Positions 20,867 to 30,431 of a DNA stretch of 64,000 nt are shown in pieces. Both the position numbers and the translations under genes were made by a program. The stretch's first letter is position 1. Each line of letters starts with the position of its first letter. This stretch comes from Nocardioides sp. TF02-7 (lineage in GTDB: Bacteria; Actinomycetota; Actinomycetes; Propionibacteriales; Nocardioidaceae): assembly GCF_022437945.1 (NCBI RefSeq), contig NZ_CP092535.1, positions 4,321,001 through 4,385,000 of the forward strand, given 5' to 3'. The notes under the pieces are model-generated. The model ran no database searches, had not been told where the DNA came from, and saw nothing but the letters and a program-made list of their open reading frames with translations.

Positions 20867-22213
20867 CGGGCGTCGAGCTCGGCGAGCTCGCGCTCGGAGG
20901 CCTCGGTGCCGGGCAGCTCGGTGCCACGCAGCGAGCTGCCGGAGGTCTCGACCACGTGCCGCATCGCCACCGCGCCGGCGAGGCACGCCACCATCATCGA
21001 CAGGGCCGGCACGACGTCGAGGCCGGTCCGGTCGACCAGCCAGTCGTTGGCGGCCGGGGCCGTGCCGCCGAACAGCGACGTCGACACGTTGTAGGCGATG
21101 GCGAACCCCGCGAACCGCACCTGGGTGGGGAACATCGCGGGGAACGTGGCCGAGATCGTCGCCAGCTGGGGCGTGAAGAGCAGGCCGAGGACGGCGAACC
21201 CGACGATCGCGCCGGGGAGGCCGGTGGCCATCAGCAGGAACATCGGCACCGCCATGACGAACAGCCCGGTCAGCGAGGTCCACCACAGCGGCTTGCGGCC
21301 GACCCGGTCGGACAGGTGGCCGGCGAACGGGAGGAACACCATCATCGACAGCATGCCGATCACCGGCACCAGCAGCGCCTCGTTCGTCGTGAGGCCGAGC
21401 CGCTGGTCGAGGTAGGTCGGCATGTAGGTGAGCAACGTGTAGTTGCAGACGTTGAGCGCGAGCACCAGGCCGCCGAGCAGCAGGATCTGCTTCCAGTAGC
21501 CCGCGACCAGGTCGTGGAACTGCTGCCCGGTCTCGTCCTCCGTCGACCCGGTCGCGGACGCCTCCTCGAACACCGGCGTGTCCGACATCCGGCTGCGGAG
21601 GTAGAGGCCCACGATGCCCAGCGGTGCGGCCACGAGGAACGGCACCCGCCAGCCCCAGTCGTGCATCGCGTCGTCGCCGAGCACGAGAGAGAACGTCAGC
21701 ATGAGCAGCGCACCGCAGGCGTAGCCGGCCAGCGTGCCGACCTCCAGGAAGCTGCCGAGGAAGCCCCGGCGCTGGTCGGGCGCGTACTCCGCCATGAACG
21801 TCGCGGCGCCGCCGTACTCGCCGCCGGTGGAGAACCCCTGCACCATCCGCAGGAACACCAGCAGCGCCGGGGCCAGCATGCCGATCGAGTCGTACGACGG
21901 GATCAGGCCCACGCCGAGCGTCGCAGCCGACATCAGCAGGATGGTGAGCGCCAGCACGCTCTTGCGCCCGAGCCGGTCGCCGAGCGGCCCCCAGACCAGG
22001 CCGCCGAGCGGCCGGACGAGGAAGGAGACGGCGAAGGTGGCGAGCGCGAAGAACGTCGCCTCCGCGGCCTCCCCCGGGGAACAGGGCGGCGGAGATGTAG
22101 GCGACGCCGTAGGCGTAGATGCCGTAGTCGAACCACTCGGTCGCGTTGCCGATCGCCGAGGCCGCGATCGCGCGGCGGACGGTTCGTGGTGAGGGAGCGT
22201 CCGTGTCGGTCAT
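20863..22213 (-). CDS. MFS transporter, metabolite:proton symporter (ProP/MHS) type (one frameshift)
   Basis: About 450 residues with 12 predicted hydrophobic segments. MHS-subfamily signatures are present: SAIGNATEWFDYGIYAYGV at the N-terminus, GRKSVLALTI after correction, and RMVQGFSTGGEYGGAATFMAEYAPDQRRG in the central region. The frame breaks near C 22071-22075; removing one base joins ALFPG to EAAEATFFALA. Such proteins import compatible solutes or organic acids by proton symport. Start ATG 22213 (MTDTDAPSPRTVRRA). The substrate cannot be set from sequence. Confidence 0.85.
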
Positions 22214-22276
22214 GAGGGGTCGGTACCCACTCACGGCGAAGCGGTGCCGGCTCCTCGCCGACACCGCTTCGTTCGG

Positions 22277-22350
<74 letters not shown>

Positions 22351-22503
22351 ATGCCCCGGTCTCCCGGAGCGCCTCGGAAGACTACCGCAGCGCCCGGCCG
22401 GGCCCGAATCCGGCTCGCCCGGAGGGATGAAGTCGCTCGTCCTCCGGGGGGAACCTTCATGCTTCGGCCCCCGCGCAACGGCCGCAGCCAGTTCACTGCT
22501 CCC

Positions 22504-22971
22504 ATGAAGCTGCGACTGCTCGCCCCCGTCCTGGCCCTGCCGTTGGTCCTGACCGCGTGCGGCGACGACGGCGGCGACGAACCCGCCGGGGCGGCGAGGG
22601 AGACCGCGGAGGGAGCGCCGGACGAGGCGGAGCCCACCAGTGAGGAGGCGGAGATCCGCGACACCCTGGTGGCGTTCACGCTGGAGCCGCGCTGCGACCT
22701 GGCGACCGACGACTACCTCGTCGAGCGGGCGCTGCTCGCGGAGACGCCCGCGGAGGCGTGCACCGAGCTCGAGGACTTCTTCGTCGAGCCGGCCTTCGAG
22801 GCCGACGACATCGCCGTCACCGACATCGTGGTCGAGGGCGACGTGGCCACCGCCGAGCTCGGCTCCGACCCCGACTACGTCGAGACGAACATCAGCGTCA
22901 CCTACGAGCTGATGCGCGTCGACGGCACGTGGCGGGTGAGTGGCGACTCGTTCACCTCCGACGACCTCTAG
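22504..22971 (+). CDS. Small secreted lipoprotein
   Basis: Intact 155-residue protein. The N-terminus is a lipoprotein signal peptide: KLRLLAPVLALPLVLTAC with a lipobox cysteine at residue 19. An acidic, low-complexity linker follows (GDDGGDEPAGAARETAEGAPDEAEPTSEEAE). The mature domain of about 100 residues (IRDTLVAFTLEPRCDLATDDYL to YELMRVDGTWRVSGDSF) resembles the NTF2/SnoaL-like fold often found in such lipoproteins, with two cysteines (RCDL, AEAC) that may pair. The function is unknown. It is convergent with dnaE2 with CTAG at the two stops. Confidence 0.75.
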   Translation: MKLRLLAPVLALPLVLTACGDDGGDEPAGAARETAEGAPDEAEPTSEEAEIRDTLVAFTLEPRCDLATDDYLVERALLAETPAEACTELEDFFVEPAFEADDIAVTDIVVEGDVATAELGSDPDYVETNISVTYELMRVDGTWRVSGDSFTSDDL

Positions 22972-25900
22972 CGGAAGTCGCGGGAGGTCTGCCGCGCCTG
23001 CAGGGGCGGTGCCGGCGCCGGGGACGAGCACGTCGAGCGGCTCGACCCGGTCGGCGACCAGGTTGACGACGCCGTCGCTGCGCTCGAGCTTGCCGCGGAT
23101 GATCACCGCGTTGCGGTGGCGGGCGGCCCGGCCGTCGGCCTCCATCACGCCCTGGGAGCAGACCACGTTGAGCATCCCGGTCTCGTCCTCGAGGTTGAGG
23201 AACGTGATGCCCATCGCCGTGCCGGGCCGCTGGCGGTGGGTCACCAGGCCGGCGACCCGCACCCGGCGTCCGTCGTCGGTGGACCAGAGCCGGGTCACCG
23301 GCAGGATGCCCACCGCATCGAGCGCCGGTCGCAGGTGCTCCAGCGGGTGCCGCTCCGGGGAGATCTTCGTCGCCCACAGGTCGGCGAGGGTGAGCTCCTC
23401 GTCGCTCATCCCGGGCAGCGTTGGCGGCGGCGGCGCGGGCGTGCTGCCCGGCAGCTGGCCGTCGTGCTCGGCGTAGCCGGCCATCCACAGCGCCTCGCGC
23501 CGGTCGAGCCCGAAGCCGTCGAACGCCCCCCGCGGTGGCGAGCGCCTCGAGCTGGGTGGAGGTGAGGCCGGCGCGGCGGGACAGGTCGCGGATGTCGGCG
23601 TACGGCGCCCGGTCGCGCTCGGCGACGATCCGCTCGGCGAGCTCCTTGCCGATGCCGCGCACCTCGTCGAGCCCGAGCCGGACGGCGAGCGCGCCGTCGT
23701 ACCGCAGCGGGTCGTCCGCCGCCGGCTCGCACGGCTCGAGACCCGCCTGGGCGCCGGACCGGTGGATGTCGGGGCGCAGCACGGTCACGCCGTGCCGCCG
23801 GGCGTCGCCGACCAGCGACTGCGGGGAGTAGAAGCCCATCGGCTGGTTGCGGAGCAGGCCGGCGAGGAACGCCGCCGGGTAGTGCAGCTTGAACCACGAC
23901 GAGGCGTAGACGAGCAGCGCGAAGCTGAGCGCGTGGGACTCGGCGAAGCCGAAGTTGGCGAAGGAGAGGATCTTGACGTAGATGGCGTCGGCCCGGTCGC
24001 CGACGATGCCGCGGCGGGCCATGCCGGCGTAGAGCTTCTCCTTCACCTTCTCGATCCGCTCGACCCCGCGCTTGGAGCCCATCGCGCGGCGGAGCAGGTC
24101 GGCGTCGTCACGGGTGCAGTCGCCGAGCGTGACCGCCATCGCCATCAGCTGCTCCTGGAAGAGCGGGACCCCGAGGGTGCGCCCCAGGACCGGCTCGAGC
24201 GACGGGTGGTCGTAGGTCACCGGATCCTTGCCGGTGGCGCGGCGGATGTAGGGGTGGACGGCGCCGCCCTGGATCGGGCCGGGGCGGATGAGCGCGATCT
24301 CGATCGCGAGGTCGTAGAACGTGCGCGGCTGGAGCCGGGGCAGGGTGCCGATCTGGGCGCGGCTCTCGACCTGGAAGACGCCGATGGAGTCGGCGCGGCA
24401 CAGCATGTCGTAGACCTCGGGCTCCTCCTTGGGGAGCGTCTCCAGGGTCCAGCGGGTGCCGAGGTGCTCCTCGATCAGCCGCATCATGTGGTCGAGCGCG
24501 CCGAGCATGCCGAGGCCGAGGAGGTCGAACTTCACCAGCCCCATCGACTCGCAGCCGTCCTTGTCCCACTGCAGCACCGTGCGGCCCGGCATCCGGGCCC
24601 GTTCGATCGGGCACACCTCGCCGATCGGCCGCTCGGTGAGCACCATGCCGCCGGAGTGGATCCCGAGGTGGCGGGGGCGCCGACAGCAGCTCACCGGCGA
24701 GCGTCACCACCTGGTCGGGGATCCCCTCCCCCCTCGACCACGCTCGACCAGCCGTCGACCGTCTTGGACCATGCGTCCTGCTGGCCGGTGGAGAACCCGA
24801 GCGCCTTGGCGGCGTCACGGACCGCCATCCGGGGGCGGTAGCTCACGATGTTGCACACCTGGGCGGCGTTGTGACGGCCGTAGGTGTCGTAGACCCACTG
24901 GATGACCTCCTCGCGCCGGTCGGAGTCGAAGTCCACGTCGATGTCGGGCTCCTCCTCGCGGTGCTCGGAGATGAACCGCTCGAACGGCAGCTGGTAGTAG
25001 ACCGCGTCGATCGCGGTGATCCCGAGCGCGAAGCAGACCGCCGAGCTCGCCGCCGACCCTCTCCCCTGGCAGAGGATGCCGCGGCTGCGGGCGAAGGCGA
25101 CGATGTCGTGGACGATCACGAAGTAGCCGGCGAAGTCCTTGCGGCAGATGACCTCGAGCTCGGCGTCGACCCGCGCGCGGGCGGCCCGCTCGTGGTCGGT
25201 GCCGGCGTACCGCTCCCGGAAGCCCTGCTCGGTCAGCTCCCGCAGCCAGCTGCTGGGGGTGTGCCCGTCGGGGATGCCCTGCTTGGGCAGCCGGGGGCGA
25301 GGCCCTGCGGAGGTCGAACGCCAGCTCCGCCGCCAGCTCCGCCGACCGCGCCACCGCTCCCGGGTGCCGCGCGAACAGCCGGGCCATCTCGTCGCCGCTG
25401 CGCAGGTGGGCGGACCCGGAGAGGTCGAGCCACCCGTCGAGCTCGGCGATGCTGCGGCGGGCCCGGATCGCCGCCATCGCCGCGGCCAGGCGCCGCTTGC
25501 CCGGCGTGGCGTGGTGGACGTTGCCGGTGGCGACGGTGGGCAGGCCGCGGTCGCGAGCGAGAGCGGCCAGCGCGTCGTTGACCTCGTCGTCACCCGGCCT
25601 GCCGACCCCGGAGAGCTCGACGACGACGTGGTCGCGTCCGAACCGGTCGACCAGGTCGTCGACCGCCTCCGGGGTGCGCATCCCCTTGCGGCAGCCGGTG
25701 AGCGCCACCCAGTGGCCGCGGCCGCGGTCGGTCAGCTCGTCGAGGTCGTAGGCCGGCTGCCCCTTCTCGTCGCCGCGCAGGTGGGCGTCGGTCATCGCGG
25801 CGGCGAGCCGGTGGTAGCCCTCGACGCCCCGGGCGAGCAGGAGCAGGTGCCGGCCCTCGGGGTCGGGGACGCCGTTCTGCGGCGCGGTCAGGCCGAGGGA

Positions 25901-26245
25901 GAGCTCGGCGCCGTAGACGGTCGGCATGCCGTACGCCGCGCCGGCCTCGGCGAAGAGCGGGGCGCCGGCGAAGTTGTCGTGGTCGGTGAGGGCGATCGCG
26001 CTCAGCCCGAGGCGGGCGGCCTCCCGCACCAGGTCGTCGGGCGAGCTGGCGCCGTCGAGGAAGCTGAAGTGGCTGTGGCTGTGGAGCTCGGCATACGGCG
26101 TGCCGGCCGCGGCCCGCTCCACGGGCTCGGGGTCGAGCCGGGCACGCTTGCGGCGCGACACCGGCGCGTCCTCGGCACCGGGGGTCCGGCCGGACAGGCG
26201 GCGCTCGATCTCCCGCCACGGGACCGGGGGGTTGCTCCATCCCAT
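22968..26245 (-). CDS. dnaE2: Error-prone DNA polymerase DnaE2 (five frameshifts)
   Basis: C-family polymerase of the SOS mutasome, about 1090 residues after correction. Order: PHP domain (YAELHSHSHFSFLDGASSPDDL, IALTDHDNFAGA), palm with the metal-binding aspartates in PDIDVDFDSDRREEV, fingers (GLVKFDLLGLGMLGAL), helix-hairpin-helix and OB fold (MGITFLNLEDETGMLNVVC), ending in the characteristic SRDFR. Extra bases break the frame near 25290, 24730, 24670, 23527 and 23021, all in G or C runs. It starts MGWSNPPVPW, 9 bases after the HNH gene, with no LexA box of its own. Confidence 0.9.
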
Positions 26246-26254
26246 GGCGGTGCC

Positions 26255-27584
26255 TCAGGCGACGAGTGAGTAGACCCCGGGGCGGGTCTCGACGTACCGG
26301 GGTTCGCGCCAGCCGGGTGGTGGTGGCGCGGTGCTGTGGTAGCGGTGGCCGGAGGGGGTGATGGTCACGACCTCGTGGCGCAGCCCGTCGGCGACGGTGT
26401 GTTGTCGCCAGCCGGTGGCCTGCTTGATGTGGTTGCAGGCCTCGCAGAGCCCCTGGCCGTTGTCGGCGGCGGTCTCCCCGCCCTCGGCGGTCGGCGTGAC
26501 GTGGTCGCGGTGGCGGACGGGGGCGTCGCAGTAGGGGGTGCGGCAGATGCCGAGGTCACGCTGGGCGAGGAAGTCGGCCAGTCCGTCGGCGTAGAACCGC
26601 TGCCGGCTGCTCATCCCCACGAGCCGGCCGGTGTGGTCGACGTAGAGGCGGCGGATCCAGGAGGCGAGCCCGTTGGTCAGGGCGCGGGCGGCCAGCAGCC
26701 GGGCGACCTCGGCGGGCACCACCTCCGGCACCACGCCGTCGGCGCCGACCTCGGCGGCGGCGTGCCCACCGGCCAGTGTCGCGTCCGACATGGTCAGGTT
26801 GACGGTGACCGGCACCGGGGTCGGCGCGTCGGGCACCAGGTCGGCTCCGGTGACCCGGGCGACGAGCAGGTCGGCCATCAGCTGCCCGCGGGACCGCGGG
26901 TCGCCCTGGGCACGGAGCGCGTCGGCGTCACGGCCGAGCGCGGAGTGGACCGCCACTCCCTGGGCGACCGGCAGCAGCCCGGTCACGTAGGTCATCGTGT
27001 CCGGCGCCGGTCGCACGGTGACGCGCCGGTCGGACTCGGCGTTGGCCGAGCGTCGCACCACGCTCTTCGGGTCCATCTCGTAGGCCAGCCGCTTGACCCG
27101 CGCGACCAGCTTGCGCGTGCCGAGCCCGTCGAGCGCGGCGGGGTCGGCACACACCTCGTCGTCGACGAAGGCGCGCTGCTCCGCGGTCAGGCAGGCCGTC
27201 TCACGGGCCAGCAGCAGGGCGCGGAACTCGTTGAGCGTGCCGTCCTTGAGCCGGGCCAGGGTGTGCGGCATCTCCCCGCACAGCGTCGTGGCCAGCCCCA
27301 GCAGCACCCGGCCCCGGTGCGGCGACTCCCCGCCGGGCCAGCGCCACCTCCCCCGCGACACCGCGGCCCTGCCGACGCGCGGGCACGCCCTGCTCGGACT
27401 CCGCCCGCCGGCGAGCCGCGTCGTAGTCGACCGCCGTCTCCGCCTGCACCGCGCACGCCGCGGACTTGAGCTCCTCCAGGGCGCCCAGCAGGTCGACGAG
27501 CTCGGCCGGGTCGTCCGGCCGCGCACCCGCCGCGATGCTCCGGGTCAGGCCCCGGACGCTGTCGGCGGTAAGGGTGGCGTCCAT
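26255..27584 (-). CDS. DUF222/HNH endonuclease (13E12 repeat-family type), SOS-controlled (one frameshift)
   Basis: About 443 residues. The N-terminal two thirds is the DUF222 helical domain (ELVDLLGALEELKSAACAVQAETAV; LARLKDGTLNEFRALLLARETACL). The C-terminal HNH nuclease reads CRTPYCDAPVRHRDHVTPTAEGGETAADNGQGLCEACNHIKQA, with the H, N and H positions and a CxxC pair. A +1 error at C 27328-27331 splits it; removing it joins ALARR to ESPHRGRVLLGLA. A perfect LexA box lies 14 bases upstream of ATG 27584, and dnaE2 follows after 9 bases. DUF222 proteins are known LexA-regulon members in mycobacteria. Confidence 0.88.
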
Positions 27585-27597
27585 GGACCAACTCTAG

Positions 27598-27613
27598 TCG
27601 AACGCGTGTTCGA
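27598..27613. promoter_or_regulatory. LexA (SOS) box upstream of the HNH-dnaE2 operon
   Basis: TCGAACGCGTGTTCGA is an exact match to the actinobacterial SOS consensus TCGAAC-N4-GTTCGA. It lies 14 bases upstream of the HNH gene start, where LexA binding would block transcription. No second box is found between this site and the dnaE2 start, so both genes are probably induced from here after DNA damage. Confidence 0.9.
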
Positions 27614-27636
27614 ACACAGGGCTGAGCGACGGTCGC

Positions 27637-28442
27637 TCAGTTCCACGTTGCCACCGGCGCGTACCCGAACGGCGCCGCGACGTGGTCCGTCTCGGGGTCG
27701 CCGCCGACCGGCCAGGTCACGACCGCGTCTCCCCCGTCGTCGCCGGGCGCAGCGCGCCAGGCCAGCAGTGCCGTGCCGTCGTGGTTGGGAGTAAGGTCGT
27801 AGTACCCCGCGGCGCGAGGACCGGCCGCGGCGCTCACCGGGAGGCGCCGCTGACGAGTGCCAGCGGGATCGCCAATCCACCATCCTCGGCGGCCGCCCAG
27901 CCACCGCTCGGTGACGATGCGCCTGCCGTCACCGGAGATGCGGACCGAGATCGCTCCTCGCAGGACCAGCCGCGACCGGCCCTTGCGCGCCGACCGGAGG
28001 TGCCGGCCGTCGGAGTAGACGATTCCAGCCCGGGTCCAGCCGAGGGCGTCGTTGATGATCGTGTCGTCGTCGACCCGCCCCAGCCGCAGCACGCGGCGCA
28101 ACCGCGTGCCGTCGGGGCGGATGGTCCACAGCCAGGTCCAGCGATCGGGGTAGCTCCCGGTGGTCCCCCTCGAAGGCGATCCGCCGGCCGTCCGGCGACC
28201 AGCCGATGCCGCCGACGAAGTCGATCCGGCGGTGGCGGGCGAGCGGCTTCCGCACCTTGCCGCTCCGCACGTCCGCGACCACCAGCGTGGGCAGGCGCGG
28301 GTGGCAGCACGGTGAGAAGGCGACCCGGCGGCCGGCGCGGTCGAGGGTCAGCTCGGTGGTGAAGCCCCGACGCGGCAGATCGCGAGGTGTCGCCGGAGTC
28401 TCCGCGCCGTGCCTGATCGCGTCTCGCCTGCCGCAGGTTCAT
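27637..28442 (-). CDS. TolB/WD40-like beta-propeller protein (frameshifted)
   Basis: About 265 residues with repeated blades typical of PD40/TolB-like propellers: IGWSPDGRRIAFEG, SVRISGDGRRIVTERWLG and LTPNHDGTALLAWR. A +1 error in the C run near 28160 splits the gene; removing it gives FEGTTGSYPDRWTWLWTIRPDGTRLRRVLRLG. The 5' end is unclear: the frame of the main part is open to 28438 without a start, and ATG 28442 would need another +1 error. No signal peptide is visible in what remains, so the start may be lost in the adjacent palindrome. The function is unknown. Confidence 0.6.
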
Positions 28443-28521
28443 CAAGGGATGCAGCCGGAACCGCACTTCCCACGGCGTACCCACCGTGGGAAGTGCCGGT
28501 TCACCGACATACCTTGATGAA
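28438..28521. repeat. 84-bp imperfect palindrome (nested inverted repeat)
   Basis: The outer arms TTCATCAAGG (28438-28447) and CCTTGATGAA (28512-28521) and the inner arms CACTTCCCACGG (28464-28475) and CCGTGGGAAGTG (28484-28495) are perfect inverted matches. The sequence between outer and inner arms also matches imperfectly with one gap. The loop is 8 bases. It could fold into a long hairpin, serving as a terminator for the upstream carbohydrate gene, or be a miniature mobile element. There is no T-tract and no transposase nearby. Confidence 0.8.
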
Positions 28522-28544
28522 TCTGCGCAGCCTGGGACGAATCC

Positions 28545-30280
28545 CTACCGCCGACCCCGCTTGACCACCTTGATCCGCACGGTGGTGGAGCCCTTGGTGG
28601 CGAGCGCGTCGCCCAGGTAGGTCACGGTCGCCTTGGCGGTGCCGGCCCTCTGGAAGCGGGCGAGCCGGATGGTGACCTTGCCGTTGCGCAGCTTTGCCGA
28701 CGTAGTTCTTCTTGCCGATCAGCTTGTTGATCTTGACCCGCACCTTGCCGGTCGGCGTGAAGCCGGGGGCGCGGACCGCGACGACCAGCCGGGCCTTGGT
28801 GACGCCCGCCTTCACCTTCTTCGGAGCGGCCTTGGCGGCGACCTTCGCCGTGGCCTTGCGGACCGACACGGTGGCGGCCTCGCTGGCGCTGGGCTCGGTG
28901 GTGGCGTCGCCGAGGTAGCGGGCGCTGACCGACCGGGTGCCGACGGTGGGGAACGGACCGACGCTGGCGGTCGCCGTGCCGTCGTCGGCGAGCTCGACGG
29001 TCGAGGCGAGGACGTTGTCGACGTAGATCTCGACCTCGCCGGTGGGCGTCCCAGCCTCCGAGGCGACGTCGACCGACACGTTCGCGGTGCCGCGCCGCAC
29101 CGCCACCGCGGCCGGGTCGACACTCAGCGTGGTGGTCGAGGGCACGACCTCCGGGTCGATGCCGGACTTCATCCGGATGCTCCGGTAGCGGACCTCGTCG
29201 GTGAGGTTGCGGTTCTCGAGGCCGACGAACCCGTTCGCCGGGACGGAACCCTCGTAGGTGTTGACCTTGGTGCCGTTGAGCCGCACGACCACCTGCGTCG
29301 TCGAGACCTCGATCTGGAAGGTGTTCCACTCCTCGGCCGGGTTCTCGGCTGCCGCGACGGCCGCCGCGTCGGGGGCGTGGTCGACGCCGGCGGCCGTGCG
29401 GACCGGTGCCGGTGTCGGCGCCGATCCGGACGCTCACCCCGCCCACCGGGTCCGAGCCGCTGCGGCTGGTGGACGCCACGTGCACGGCGGAGTCGTCGTC
29501 GCCGCCCATGCGCTTCCAGTCGACGAGCAGCGTGTACGGCGCCGCCTGCTGCTGGGTGAACCAGGTCGCGCCGCGGCCCCGGTCGCTCTCGATGGTGCAA
29601 TCGGTCTGCCGGCCGAAGCCGCCGGCGCCGGCCTTGCGCCAGCCGTCGAAGGACGCGAAGGTGCCGTCGAAGAGGCTGGTGTAGCCCTCCTCGGTCTCGA
29701 CCGCGTCGCACGGGTCGGGGGGCCGGGCCGCCGACCTGGATCGCGTCGAAGTTGAGCCGGCAGAAGTCGATCGCCCGGTCGCACTCGAGGGCGATCGTGT
29801 TGGTGCCCGCCTCGAGCGTGACCTGGCCCGTCTGGAAGTCCCAGTCCTCCCAGTCGGCCGTGCTGGTCATCGGGAAGCTCAGCTGCTGCCGGTCGCCGCC
29901 GTTGGTGAGCAGGCCCATCGAGCGGGTCACGTTCTCACCGGGGCTCAGGGGACCTGCCGCGTAGCGGACGTAGATGGGGTAGGTGCCGGCCTCCGGGGCG
30001 GTGACCGTCATCGTCGACATCATCCCGGTCTCGCGGAACGTGTAGGAGCCCCTGCCGGAGTAGTTGCCGTGGTCGCCGGAGTTGAAGGCCGGGCCGCCGC
30101 TGATCACGCCGTCCTCCACCTCGACCCAGGCGATCACCTCGTCGCCGGGGGCCGCCGTGGCCGGCGACGCCGTCGCAGCGGCGAGGGCGGGAAGCGCCAC
30201 CGCGAGGGCGGCGACGGCGGTGACGGCGCGGGTGAGCTGCGGCGCACGGTGGTGCGTCCTCGGGCGGACCTGGGGTTCAT
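28545..30280 (-). CDS. Secreted multidomain carbohydrate-binding protein (CBM6-like, DUF1080-like, Ig-like) with frameshifts
   Basis: About 575 residues. A signal peptide (AVTAVAALAVALPALAAATASPATA) precedes a CBM6-like beta-sandwich (VEVEDGVISGG, GSYTFRETGMMSTMTVTAPEAGTYPIYVRYA, DFCRLNFDAIQV). Next comes a DUF1080/concanavalin-like domain (SLFDGT, VDWKRMGGDDDSAVHVAST, NEYEGSV-type edge strands in LNGTKVNTYEGSVP). One bacterial Ig-like repeat (STTTLSVDPAAVAVRRG) follows, with a second after a lysine-rich linker. Frame breaks occur at G 29717-29722, near 29408, at T 28692-28694 and near the start. It probably binds or trims polysaccharide outside the cell, working with the two upstream hydrolases. 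Confidence 0.72.
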
Positions 30281-30431
30281 CGGGCTCCTCGGCTCGGTCG
30301 GCGCGCGCAGGCCGGCTCGGCTCCGCGCTGGCCGTCAGAACCTATGGCGCCAGTCACACAGAGTCAAGAACCCTGTCCAGAACCGTGAACACAACCACGG
30401 GTCAGTTCAAGAGTGTGAACCCGCCGCTCGG

